From contig DAONJS010000006.1 in NCBI GenBank assembly GCA_035405785.1, positions 62,001 through 126,000 of the forward strand: DNA of 64,000 bases. The letters are read 5' to 3'. Source of the DNA: BPGX01 sp035405785 (GTDB lineage Bacteria > Bacteroidota > Bacteroidia > B-17B0 > Aurantibacillaceae). Below, piece after piece: positions 7,782 to 15,834 of this stretch. A program made the position numbers and the translations under genes. Every line of letters starts with the position of its first letter. Positions within the stretch are counted from its first letter, which is position 1. The notes beneath the pieces are model-generated. The model worked only from the letters and a program-made list of their open reading frames with translations. It was not told where the DNA came from and did not search any database.

Positions 7782-9485
7782 ATGAAAAAGCAATTACTTA
7801 TACTTTCATTGACAACCACGCTTGCAATTACCACATTTCAAGCACAAAACATTGGTATCAACGCAACTGGCACTCCGCCAAATGCTTCTGCCGGCTTAGA
7901 TATTGATTTTACTAACAAAGGTTTGCTTATCCCTCGTGTTGCTCTTACTTCTGCAACTGATGTGGCCACTATACCTTCTCCTGTCGCTTCCCTTTTAGTT
8001 TACAATAATGGTTCAGGCGGATTAACCCCTGCTGGTTACTATTATTGGGATGGAAGTAAATGGGTCAGATTATTAGTAACAGGTACTCCTTCAGATGCAT
8101 GGCTTACATTAGGCAATTCTGGCACCACACCCGGTACTCATTTTATTGGCACCATTGATAATGTAGATTTAGTTTTTAAGACAAATAATTCTGAAAGAAT
8201 GCGTATTACAAATTTAGGCAGAGTAGGTATAAATACATCTTCACCCGGTTCTTATTACTTAGATGTTTTGTCAAGTAACTCTTCCGTAGATGCTATTAGA
8301 GGACAACATACAAGCGGTTCAAGTTCATCAGCATTTGCCGCAGTTACCGGAAATGTAAATAATATCGCATATACTAATGCTACTGGTTATTTAGGATATC
8401 ATAATTCTAATAATATCACTTTTGGTGTTTATGGAAACGGTGGTGATTTAGCAGGAATGTTTAATGGAAAAGTGGGTATTAACTCCATTTCCACAAATCT
8501 TACAAACTATGATTTAGAAGTAAGGAACAATACTGCGGCTAATCCGGTTAATGTTTTGTTTAGAAGTACCGTACAAAAACCTAACATCAATGATATCATG
8601 ACTAATCTGGACTTTGGAGATAGTTATACCAGCACTGCACAGGCAAGAATACAAACAATGAGAGATGCCGCCGCATCATCTGCATCAGATTTACCTACTG
8701 CTCTTTCATTCTGGACTATTCCTGATGGATCTACAACTCTTACAGAAAAAATGCGTATTACAAATAATGGAAATGTTGGTATTGGAACATCATCACCAAA
8801 TTCATCAGCCATCTTGCATGTATCTTCTACAAATAAAGGAGTAATGTTACCAAAAGTTTCTTTAAGTGGAGCAACAGATAATATTACCGTTCCCGTTTCA
8901 TCTCCAGGAGATGATGGTATGTTTTTATATAATACTGCTTCTGCCGGAACAGGTACAAATGCTATTACTCCGGGCTATTATTTCTGGCAAAATTCTAGAT
9001 GGACAAAAGTTCAAACCAGTGGCTACTCTGGAGCCGTTTTTGGAGTATTAAATCCCACTACTCCTAATCATTTAACTACTTCTCCACCTTCATGGCAATA
9101 TACAGGTTCTTATATTGACCTACCTCCTGGCAAATGGGTAGTTTTTATATACATGTTAATGTCACCAAATGATGCTGGTGTTAATCAATGGCCTACAGGA
9201 ACAACTTCCGCTGCTATTTGGAGCAGAAACACATTATCAAACAACAATATTACCTTTTCGGCTTCACCAGATATTATGGGCTCTCCTTTTGCTAGTGGTT
9301 CATTAGTATTTCCTAGTTATTTTGGAATGGTTGGCGGTTCCATTTTTGTATACAATAGTTCTGGATCTACTAAAAGATATTATCTTTGGGGAAATATTGA
9401 TAAATATAATACCTCTGCAAGTTTATTTAACTTTGCTAGTACAGGTTGGGGTGAAAATCAATTTTTTGCTATACCTGCAGAATAA
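7782..9485 (+). CDS. secreted tail-fibre-like surface protein with duplicated modules
   Basis: Exported 567-residue protein with a signal peptide (about 1-21, ending in FQA before QNIG). It is built from Bacteroidota 'fibre' modules: a segment with GLLIPRVALTSATD and GYYYWDGSKWVRL (about 48-105), a spacer with ERMRITNLGRVGINTSSP (about 140-157), then a second copy of each, KMRITNNGNVGIGTSSP (about 324-340) and GVMLPKVSLSGATD with GYYFWQNSRWTKV (about 351-410). The last 150 residues are unlike the modules, and no T9SS sorting domain is visible. The MRITnnGnVGIGT motif is shared with phage tail-fibre and trimeric beta-helix proteins. Function is unknown; a trimeric cell-surface or secreted fibre is a guess. 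Transcribed alone; its stop abuts the rsmE stop. Confidence 0.75.
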   Translation: MKKQLLILSLTTTLAITTFQAQNIGINATGTPPNASAGLDIDFTNKGLLIPRVALTSATDVATIPSPVASLLVYNNGSGGLTPAGYYYWDGSKWVRLLVTGTPSDAWLTLGNSGTTPGTHFIGTIDNVDLVFKTNNSERMRITNLGRVGINTSSPGSYYLDVLSSNSSVDAIRGQHTSGSSSSAFAAVTGNVNNIAYTNATGYLGYHNSNNITFGVYGNGGDLAGMFNGKVGINSISTNLTNYDLEVRNNTAANPVNVLFRSTVQKPNINDIMTNLDFGDSYTSTAQARIQTMRDAAASSASDLPTALSFWTIPDGSTTLTEKMRITNNGNVGIGTSSPNSSAILHVSSTNKGVMLPKVSLSGATDNITVPVSSPGDDGMFLYNTASAGTGTNAITPGYYFWQNSRWTKVQTSGYSGAVFGVLNPTTPNHLTTSPPSWQYTGSYIDLPPGKWVVFIYMLMSPNDAGVNQWPTGTTSAAIWSRNTLSNNNITFSASPDIMGSPFASGSLVFPSYFGMVGGSIFVYNSSGSTKRYYLWGNIDKYNTSASLFNFASTGWGENQFFAIPAE

Positions 9486-9486
9486 A

Positions 9487-10257
9487 TTACTCACTTAAAC
9501 TTTTCAATATAGACAAGAGATAAATTGCTGCAGTTTCTGTTCTTAGTCGTGTGCTGCCTAAATTTATTTCATCTACTATAATTTCTTTTTTATCAAATAA
9601 ATCCATTTTTGGAATACCTTTAATAATTTGAATTTCTTCATGCGTCCAGTCTCCTTCTGGTCCTATCCAGATAAAAATATCTTTAATTTTTTTGTTTTGT
9701 AATTGAATTAGATATTCAGGTGTTATAGAAATTTTATTTTCTGATTTTTCACAATGGGCTAATAAATGATGTGCATTAGAGTTCTCAGATAAATGATGTA
9801 TTAAATTTGAAAATGATTGAAAAAATTCTAACTGAACTAAAATCGGGTTAGCACTTTGTTTGGCAGCAGATATGGATAACTTTGATAACCTATCAAGATT
9901 GATGTTTTTTCTAATACATCTTTCTGATTTTATGAATATCAATGAATGTGCCTGCAACTCTACACATTTTTCAACCAACCATTCTAACCGTTCATTATTT
10001 TTTGGAGGTGAGATAATTAAATGTGTATTTATCTTTGGTGGAAAGAATATTTTTTTCTCAATAATTTTTCCAACACATTCATTTTTACTGACACTCAAAA
10101 GCTCTGTAATATAAATAGCATACTCATTTGAGGTTTGAAGTACTCCAATTTTTTCCCCTACTCTTAATCTTAAAACAATAGCACAATGATGTGCTTCTTC
10201 TTTATCAAGATAAACAAGTTTTTCCTCTAAATCTATTTTTCCAATAAAATAATGCAT
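9487..10257 (-). CDS. rsmE: 16S rRNA (uracil-1498-N3)-methyltransferase
   Basis: SAM-dependent SPOUT-class enzyme that methylates U1498 of 16S rRNA. The 256 residues fit the family. Visible features are the N-terminal PUA-like part with KEEAHHCAIVLRLRVGE (about 19-35), NERLEWLVEKCVELQ (about 87-101), SERCIRKN, and the knot motifs WIGPEGDWTHEEI (about 196-208) and NLGSTRLRTETA (about 232-243). One odd point is Asp-Trp after IGPEG, where Gly-Phe is usual. It is monocistronic, with its promoter about 60 bp upstream. Confidence 0.95.
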   Translation of the reverse strand: MHYFIGKIDLEEKLVYLDKEEAHHCAIVLRLRVGEKIGVLQTSNEYAIYITELLSVSKNECVGKIIEKKIFFPPKINTHLIISPPKNNERLEWLVEKCVELQAHSLIFIKSERCIRKNINLDRLSKLSISAAKQSANPILVQLEFFQSFSNLIHHLSENSNAHHLLAHCEKSENKISITPEYLIQLQNKKIKDIFIWIGPEGDWTHEEIQIIKGIPKMDLFDKKEIIVDEINLGSTRLRTETAAIYLLSILKSLSE

Positions 10258-10315
10258 TTGTATTTTATTAATTCAGTAATAAAATTTTCACGCAAAAAAA
10301 TCGCAAATAATTTGG

Positions 10316-10323
10316 CAAATTTA
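10316..10323 (-). promoter_or_regulatory. -7 promoter element (TAAATTTG) for rsmE
   Basis: Minus-strand TAAATTTG followed by CC, 58 bp before the rsmE ATG. Good match to TAnnTTTG; the implied leader is about 50 nt. Confidence 0.5.
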
Positions 10324-10521
10324 GTATTATTTTTTTTATGCTTGGTTTTGTCGTAATTAAGAATACAATAGCTTAAGCAATCTCATAATTAGTGAATAGT
10401 GAATAGTGAAAAATCGTGTAATTCGGGGCAATTAAATAAAAAAAAACTTTGTGGTCTTTGTGAATAATTCACTGTGATCTTTGTGTTTAAAAAAGCTTGA
10501 ACATTGAAAATTGAGTATTGA

Positions 10522-10575
10522 ATACTGACGATTTTGCTATGCAAAATGTCAGTATGCCGACCACAAGCGTCGGCA
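10522..10575. repeat. two abutting inverted repeats downstream of tonB
   Basis: The first, 10522-10555, pairs ATACTGAC-g-ATTTTGC with GCAAAAT-GTCAGTAT around a 3-nt loop: 15 pairs with one bulge. The second, 10555-10575, pairs TGCCGAC with GTCGGCA around 7 nt. Neither is followed by a T-run, so a simple rho-independent terminator is not obvious. The 13-mer GAATACTGACGAT at 10520 recurs at 25774 downstream of the SprB-like gene. Confidence 0.7.
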
Positions 10576-10600
10576 CATTGAAAATTTTAAACCTAAATTC

Positions 10601-11416
10601 TTATTTTATTACAAAGTTAACGGGCAATTGAAAATACACTTTAACTTCTTTACCGTTTTGTTTTCCTGGTTTCCATGCTGGCATTGATTTAATAACTCTC
10701 ATTGCTTCTTTATCACATTCTGGACATCCGGGTACGCCTTTTAATACTTCAACACTTGAAATTTTTCCGTCTTCATTGACTACAAATCTTAAAAAACATT
10801 TCCCGCTTATACCTGCTTCTCTTGCAGATGGAGGATAAACAATATTTTTTTGAATATATTTCATCATTTCCATAGTCCCACCTGGAAACTCAGGCATTTC
10901 TTGTACTACTGTAAAAATTTCAGGGGCTTTTTCTTCAATCACACCATTACCATTGCCTTCATCAGGTACTTGTATAGCATCATCACCACTACCTTCCTGA
11001 GTTTGAGTGCCCACATTTGTTTCACTTACTTTTTCTTGTGGAGGTGGAGGTTCTTCTTCATTAGCATCTTCTTTAATAACTGGTGGTACAAACTTAATAG
11101 TTTCCATTACTGGTGGTGGAGGTGGTGGAGGTGGTGGTGGCGGTTCATTCTTATCTAATTGAGGTGGTGTTAAATCAATTTGGGTAATGTCAATCTTTGT
11201 GTTGGCTAATTCGTCTTCTGATGGTTTGTAATTGTCAATAAAATATTTTATTCCTAATGCAACCAATGATGCTACAATCATTGATAATACAATAACAGAT
11301 AATGTTTTATTATATTCTTTTCTTATTTGATAAGCACCATAGTTTTTATTTCTGTTTTGAAATACAATTTCATTGCGAACATCCGATACTACATTATACC
11401 AACTATTTGATATCAT
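10601..11416 (-). CDS. tonB: energy transducer TonB
   Basis: Periplasm-spanning protein that passes proton-motive energy from ExbB/ExbD to outer-membrane TonB-dependent receptors. In 271 residues there is a cytoplasmic N-terminus, one TM segment (about 38-60), a Pro/Glu-rich linker including an uninterrupted proline run (about 92-101), and a C-terminal TonB domain (about 172-271) with the Bacteroidota signature PEFPGG and then YPPSAREAGISGKCFLRFVV. It contains two cysteines in GVPGCPECDKEA that could form a disulfide or bind metal. Last gene of the exbB-exbD-exbD-tonB operon, 10 bp after exbD. Confidence 0.93.
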   Translation of the reverse strand: MISNSWYNVVSDVRNEIVFQNRNKNYGAYQIRKEYNKTLSVIVLSMIVASLVALGIKYFIDNYKPSEDELANTKIDITQIDLTPPQLDKNEPPPPPPPPPPPVMETIKFVPPVIKEDANEEEPPPPQEKVSETNVGTQTQEGSGDDAIQVPDEGNGNGVIEEKAPEIFTVVQEMPEFPGGTMEMMKYIQKNIVYPPSAREAGISGKCFLRFVVNEDGKISSVEVLKGVPGCPECDKEAMRVIKSMPAWKPGKQNGKEVKVYFQLPVNFVIK

Positions 11417-11426
11417 ATCTTTAATT

Positions 11427-12071
11427 TTATTGTCCTAATTTTTGTTTTAGTAATTCATATTCTTGTGGCATCATATCTACAGTTACATATTTTCCTACCA
11501 TTGAAAGATTTAATTCATCTACCACATCCACAAAGTTTTTATAGGTGGCTTGGTCATCTGTTTTGATAAGCACAGTAAGGGCTTCCTTTTTACCTTTTGC
11601 TTCCATTACTAATCTTTTAAAGGTAGAATCTGGAATCTCTTTCCTTTTGGCTTTTTCTTCTAATTGTTTAATTTCTTCAATGGCACTTTTATTAAGTTCT
11701 GTTAGAATTTTATGCAATCCATTGGTACTAAAATCTGTTTCTTCTAATTGCGTTGCAGGACGACCTTTAGGGTCATTCGGCAAAATAAATTCACCTTTAT
11801 AGTAAAAAATTCTGTTATCTTTAGTAAGAATTAAAGTTAAGCCATTTTTAACTTCTGGTGGCTTAATGTTATCATTTGGCTCTGGTTTAGCAGGATAATT
11901 AATTTCCATTGTTTTGGGCTTACTAAAAGTAGAAGTAAGCACAAAGAAAGTAAGCAAAAGAAACGCCAAATCAACCATCGGCGTCATATCTATTCTTGCT
12001 GATGATTTTTTGGCTCTTTTTTTCCCTTTCTTACCATGTCCACCACCACCTTCTTCTGCAATTTCTGCCAT
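11427..12071 (-). CDS. exbD: biopolymer transport protein ExbD (second copy)
   Basis: Single-pass inner-membrane subunit of the ExbB/ExbD proton motor. The 214 residues start with a Gly/Lys-rich cytoplasmic tail, then RIDMTPMVDLAF leading into the TM segment (about 32-50); Asp34 is the conserved proton-carrying residue. The periplasmic domain follows to residue 214. It lies 3 bp after the first exbD and 10 bp before tonB. The two ExbD copies differ clearly in the periplasmic part, as in other Bacteroidota operons, so they are likely heteromeric partners rather than a recent duplication. Confidence 0.93.
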   Translation of the reverse strand: MAEIAEEGGGGHGKKGKKRAKKSSARIDMTPMVDLAFLLLTFFVLTSTFSKPKTMEINYPAKPEPNDNIKPPEVKNGLTLILTKDNRIFYYKGEFILPNDPKGRPATQLEETDFSTNGLHKILTELNKSAIEEIKQLEEKAKRKEIPDSTFKRLVMEAKGKKEALTVLIKTDDQATYKNFVDVVDELNLSMVGKYVTVDMMPQEYELLKQKLGQ

Positions 12072-12074
12072 AAA

Positions 12075-12737
12075 TTATTCTTTTTTAGAACCACCTTCAT
12101 AAGAGGTGATAAGGTTAAAGCGATAAATTTTAATGTCTGTAAAAGTGTCAATTACTTTTTTTACTGAAATATACTTAGTTTTTTGGTCTGCTTTTATAGC
12201 ATATCTTGGCTTCTCCATCTTAAAATCTTGACCTTTGCTCTTGGCTTTTTCTTTAGCTTCTAAATATACTGCATTGGCTTCCTGAGCGGCATATAGTATC
12301 CACTCTTTTAATTGAGGATTTAATGAATCATTAGGAACTCCTGCTGTTTTATATTTTTGTCTTTCAGCATCAGAAAGATCAAGGTATTTCGGTAATTCCT
12401 TTATATCTACGCCAAATACAGAAAGTTTCATAAATTCTTTCTTTTGTTTTTCAGTAAGAGTAATATTATACTTTTGAAGCATTCTTCCCAAAGTTTTTTC
12501 TTTGGCAGTAGTATTAGAAATCCCAAAAAATGGCCTACCTAGAGCATCTATGTCAACTAGAATATAATTTTCAGGCAAAATCTTATCTGAATGAGAACCG
12601 GGTGGATCTATCATAACGGGCTCTGCTTCTCTAAAAGAAGCCGTAAGCATAAAGAAAGTAACCAATAGGAAAGCCAAATCCACCATTGGTGTCATGTCCA
12701 AAGAGGGAGAGGGCTTTTTTAAACTTACCTTTGGCAT
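12075..12737 (-). CDS. exbD: biopolymer transport protein ExbD (first copy)
   Basis: First of two ExbD-family subunits, 220 residues. A short cytoplasmic end contains SLDMTPMVDLAF with the key Asp20, followed by one TM segment (about 18-36). The periplasmic part is longer and more divergent than standard ExbD, with an inserted Lys/Glu-rich region (about 80-175) before a final segment containing YAIKADQKTKY. It lies 13 bp after exbB and 3 bp before the second exbD. Confidence 0.9.
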   Translation of the reverse strand: MPKVSLKKPSPSLDMTPMVDLAFLLVTFFMLTASFREAEPVMIDPPGSHSDKILPENYILVDIDALGRPFFGISNTTAKEKTLGRMLQKYNITLTEKQKKEFMKLSVFGVDIKELPKYLDLSDAERQKYKTAGVPNDSLNPQLKEWILYAAQEANAVYLEAKEKAKSKGQDFKMEKPRYAIKADQKTKYISVKKVIDTFTDIKIYRFNLITSYEGGSKKE

Positions 12738-12750
12738 AATAAAATTTTTA

Positions 12751-13560
12751 TTAAGCGTTTACCGCTGTTTCTGTAGATTGAAATTCTTGAATAATTGTAA
12801 ATCCAGCTTCGTCCATTGCGTAAGTTAATTGATCTACTCTATTATTAAATAAGTTGTAGAATATAATTGCTAAAGTAGATGACATAATACCAATAGCAGT
12901 ATTTACAAGTGCTTCGGATATACCAGTAGCCAAAGCAGAAGTATCAGGAGCACCAGCAGTAGCCAATGCTGCAAACGCACGAATCATTCCAAATACTGTT
13001 CCAATCAAACCGACCAACACACCAATAGAAGCACAAGTAGAAATAACAACCATGTTTTTACTTAACATTGGCAATTCTAGTGCAATGGCTTCTTCTATTG
13101 CTTTTTGAATAGCGGCTATTTTAGCTTCTTTATCCATTCTGTTATCATTCTTTACATAAATCATTTTAGAAACACCTTCATGAATAACATTCGCTAATGA
13201 ACCTCCTTGCTTGTCACACTCTTCAAGTATTTGCTCATACTTGTGTTCTGCTAATAATTCTCTTACTTTTTCAATAAATTTATCAGCAGGTAATTTTCCC
13301 ATTGCTTTTTGAATGGTAATAAACCTTTCTAGTGCAAAGGTTATTACTGTTAATAAAACACCAATAAGAATGGGCACAATAAACCCACCTTTATACATAA
13401 TACCAAGAATGTTTCCTGGCTTTGGATGCCCTTCTGCATCAAAGTTATTAGGATTACCAAGAATCATGGTATATACAAATATACCAATTCCGATGCAAAT
13501 GGCAATGGCTAATGAAGCAATGGCAAATGAAAAGCCGCCTGATGTTTTTTTTCTGCTCAT
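12751..13560 (-). CDS. exbB: MotA/TolQ/ExbB proton channel family protein
   Basis: Core pentameric channel subunit of the TonB-energising motor in the inner membrane. Its 269 residues have TM segments near 12-34, 54-75, 165-195 and 210-235. The conserved channel region STCASIGVLVGLIGTVFGMIR (broken here: STCASIG, then VLVGLIGTVFGMIR) and ISEALVNTAIGI are clear. The extra N-terminal TM compared with E. coli ExbB is common in Bacteroidota. First gene of the operon; the 225-bp upstream region holds a 20-bp perfect palindrome and is shared with the divergent paaZ promoter. Confidence 0.93.
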   Translation of the reverse strand: MSRKKTSGGFSFAIASLAIAICIGIGIFVYTMILGNPNNFDAEGHPKPGNILGIMYKGGFIVPILIGVLLTVITFALERFITIQKAMGKLPADKFIEKVRELLAEHKYEQILEECDKQGGSLANVIHEGVSKMIYVKNDNRMDKEAKIAAIQKAIEEAIALELPMLSKNMVVISTCASIGVLVGLIGTVFGMIRAFAALATAGAPDTSALATGISEALVNTAIGIMSSTLAIIFYNLFNNRVDQLTYAMDEAGFTIIQEFQSTETAVNA

Positions 13561-13594
13561 AGTTTTTGAATTTTTAGTTTTTGGTTTTAGTTAG

Positions 13595-13614
13595 GAGCAA
13601 TTCATGAATTGCTC
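13595..13614. repeat. 20-bp perfect palindrome in the exbB-paaZ intergenic region
   Basis: Reads GAGCAATTCATGAATTGCTC, its own reverse complement, in the leader of exbB between the two divergent operons. It could be an operator half-site pair, a cruciform-forming intergenic repeat, or part of an mRNA hairpin in the exbB 5' UTR. Confidence 0.7.
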
Positions 13615-13762
13615 TTAATTTTGGTATTTAAAATTTTTGTTTGCGGCAAATATCCGTAATTTTATTTTTAATTTCAAAATTTAAAAACGAATCACATTTT
13701 ATTTTATTGTGTCAGTTACAAAAAATTCATAATCCTTTTTTAATTGACAATATTCCTTTTTG

Positions 13763-13770
13763 TATTTTTG
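13763..13770 (+). promoter_or_regulatory. -7 promoter element (TATTTTTG) for paaZ
   Basis: TAnnTTTG match followed by CC, 15 bp before ATG 13786. An upstream TTG at 13744-13746 may belong to the -33 region. It lies within a longer in-frame ORF and so decides the paaZ start. Confidence 0.65.
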
Positions 13771-13785
13771 CCAAAAATTCGTACT

Positions 13786-15831
13786 ATGAGAAAAATTCAA
13801 AATTATGTTTTAGGCAAATGGATTGAAGGAGGAGGTGATGGACAAGTTTTATATAATGCTGTAACAGGAGAACCAATTGGTATAGCCACTACAAAAGGAA
13901 TAGATTTTAACGAGGTATTAAATTATGGCAGAAAAACGGGTGGCAGTGCATTAAGAAAAATGACTTTTTATGAGCGTGGCAGAATGCTTAAATCTCTTGC
14001 TTTACATTTATTATCTAAAAAAGATTATTTTTATGAAATTAGTTACATGACAGGTGCTACCAAAGTAGATAGCTGGATAGATATTGAAGGGGGTATCGGA
14101 AATTTGTTTTCTTATGCTTCTTTAAGAAGGCAATTTCCTGATTTGCCTTATCATGTAGAAGGAGATTCTGTAAAGCTATCTAAATCAGGAAAGTTTATTG
14201 GACATCATATTGCTGTGCCAAAGAGAGGTGTAGCTTTACATATCAACGCATTTAATTTTCCTGTATGGGGAATGTTAGAAAAAATTGCAGTGAATTTATT
14301 AGCAGGCGTTCCTGCTGTTGTAAAGCCCGCTACTGTTACTTCTTATCTTACAGAAGCCGTTGTCAAAGAAATTGTGAATTCAAAAATTTTACCTGAAGGA
14401 AGTTTGCAGTTATTATGTGGATCTATCAATGGAATGTTTGATTATTTAATCAATCAGGATGTTGTAACATTTACTGGATCTGCTTCTACAGGAAAAATGT
14501 TGAAATCGCATCCTAGAATTATTGAAGAAAGTATTCCTTTCAATATGGAAGCTGATTCATTGAATGCAATGGTATTAGGAGAAGATGTAACCCCTGATAT
14601 GCCCGAATTTGAATTATTTATTAAAGAAGTTACAAAAGAAATCACTATAAAAGCCGGACAAAAATGTACTGCTGTTAGAAGAATTATTGTTCCTGAAAAA
14701 CTTGTAGAACCTGTTCAACAAGCATTAAATAAAAAATTAAATACTATTACCATTGGAAATCCAAAAGATGAAAAAGTTAGAATGGGTTCTTTGGCTTCAA
14801 AAGATCAGGTAAAAGATGTAATGGAAAAAATCAACCTTCTCAAAAAGAATCAAAAAATTGTCATTGGCGATTTTGAAAAATATGAAGTAATTGGTGCTGA
14901 TAAATCAAAAGGGGCATTTTTACCTCCCATTGTTTTCTTAAATGAAAAACCATTTGAATGTGTAGAATGTCATAATATTGAACCTTTTGGACCTGTTAGT
15001 ACAATCATGCCATATAAACATTTAGATGATGCTATACAATTAGTAGAAATGGGCAAAGGTTCATTAGTTACAAGTATAACCACTGCAAATAAGAAAATAG
15101 CCAAAGAATTTGTTCTTGGAACTGCTCACATCAACGGAAGAATTATGGTTTTAAACAATGAAATAGCAAAAGAACACACTGGGCACGGGTCTCCATTACC
15201 ATTACTTGTGCATGGTGGCCCAGGAAGAGCAGGCGGAGGAGAAGAAATGGGTGGAGTAAGAGGTGTATTACACTATATGCAAAGAGTTGCCATTCAAGGC
15301 ACTCCAGAAGTGATCACAGAAATTACAGAACAATATCAATATGGTGCACCATACATTGAAAAAGAAAAACATCCATTTGCTCAATACTTTGAAGAACTTG
15401 AAATTGGAGAAACATTCATCACTGCAAAACACACTGTAACAGAAGCAGATATTATCAACTTTGCAAACATTAGTGGCGATCATTTTTATGCACATACAGA
15501 TGTTACTTCTTTAGATGGAACTATTTTTACTGGCAGAGTAGCACATGGATATTATATTTTAAGTAAAGCCGCAGGATTGTTTGTGATGGCTAAAAAAGGC
15601 CCAGTATTATTAAATTATGGAATAGATACTTGCAGATTTACAAAACCTGTTTATGTGGGAAGCACAATTGGCGTAAGATTAACCTGTAAAGAAAAAATTT
15701 CAGTAGAAAAAAAAGATAAAAATGATATTAAAAAAGGTATAGTAAAGTGGCTTGTTGATGTGTATGATGAAATGGGCGAAACTGTTGCTATTGCTACTAT
15801 CTTAACAATGGTTAAATGTAAAAATCAATAA
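13786..15831 (+). CDS. paaZ: PaaZ: oxepin-CoA hydrolase / 3-oxo-5,6-dehydrosuberyl-CoA semialdehyde dehydrogenase
   Basis: Bifunctional enzyme of phenylacetyl-CoA catabolism: the C-terminal MaoC-like hydratase opens the oxepin-CoA ring and the N-terminal aldehyde dehydrogenase oxidises the resulting aldehyde with NADP. With ATG 13786 it has 681 residues, the length I recall for E. coli PaaZ. The ALDH part (1-about 520) has PAVVKPATVTSYL, FTGSASTGK, catalytic Glu255 (NMEADS) and Cys294 (AGQKCTAVRR). The hydratase part (about 530-681) has SGDHFYAH with Asp565 and the nearby His. An upstream in-frame TTG start at 13744 was rejected because a promoter element lies in that stretch. The saccharopine dehydrogenase gene follows after 3 bp. 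No paaABCDE genes are in the window. Confidence 0.93.
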   Translation: MRKIQNYVLGKWIEGGGDGQVLYNAVTGEPIGIATTKGIDFNEVLNYGRKTGGSALRKMTFYERGRMLKSLALHLLSKKDYFYEISYMTGATKVDSWIDIEGGIGNLFSYASLRRQFPDLPYHVEGDSVKLSKSGKFIGHHIAVPKRGVALHINAFNFPVWGMLEKIAVNLLAGVPAVVKPATVTSYLTEAVVKEIVNSKILPEGSLQLLCGSINGMFDYLINQDVVTFTGSASTGKMLKSHPRIIEESIPFNMEADSLNAMVLGEDVTPDMPEFELFIKEVTKEITIKAGQKCTAVRRIIVPEKLVEPVQQALNKKLNTITIGNPKDEKVRMGSLASKDQVKDVMEKINLLKKNQKIVIGDFEKYEVIGADKSKGAFLPPIVFLNEKPFECVECHNIEPFGPVSTIMPYKHLDDAIQLVEMGKGSLVTSITTANKKIAKEFVLGTAHINGRIMVLNNEIAKEHTGHGSPLPLLVHGGPGRAGGGEEMGGVRGVLHYMQRVAIQGTPEVITEITEQYQYGAPYIEKEKHPFAQYFEELEIGETFITAKHTVTEADIINFANISGDHFYAHTDVTSLDGTIFTGRVAHGYYILSKAAGLFVMAKKGPVLLNYGIDTCRFTKPVYVGSTIGVRLTCKEKISVEKKDKNDIKKGIVKWLVDVYDEMGETVAIATILTMVKCKNQ

Positions 15832-15834
15832 AAT

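Larger units (their letters stand above)
10258..10600. other. 343-bp intergenic region with repeats and hairpins
   Basis: Gap between rsmE and tonB with no gene. It holds a -7 element for rsmE (10316-10323), low-complexity runs of the GTGAATAGTGAATAGTG type (about 10394-10410), CTTTGTGGTCTTTGTG with a second CTTTGTG (about 10447-10490) and ATTGAAAATTGAGTATTGAA (about 10503-10522), and two abutting hairpins at 10522-10575. The hairpins lie just past the tonB stop on the minus strand. Confidence 0.6.

Noticed and set aside
7782..9485. Prophage or phage-tail locus
   Set aside because: Apart from the fibre-like motif there is no phage structural, integrase or lysis gene nearby.
10850..11158. Trp-rich plus-strand protein
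   Set aside because: It is the antisense of the proline-rich TonB linker; the long W/F runs mirror CC-rich codons.
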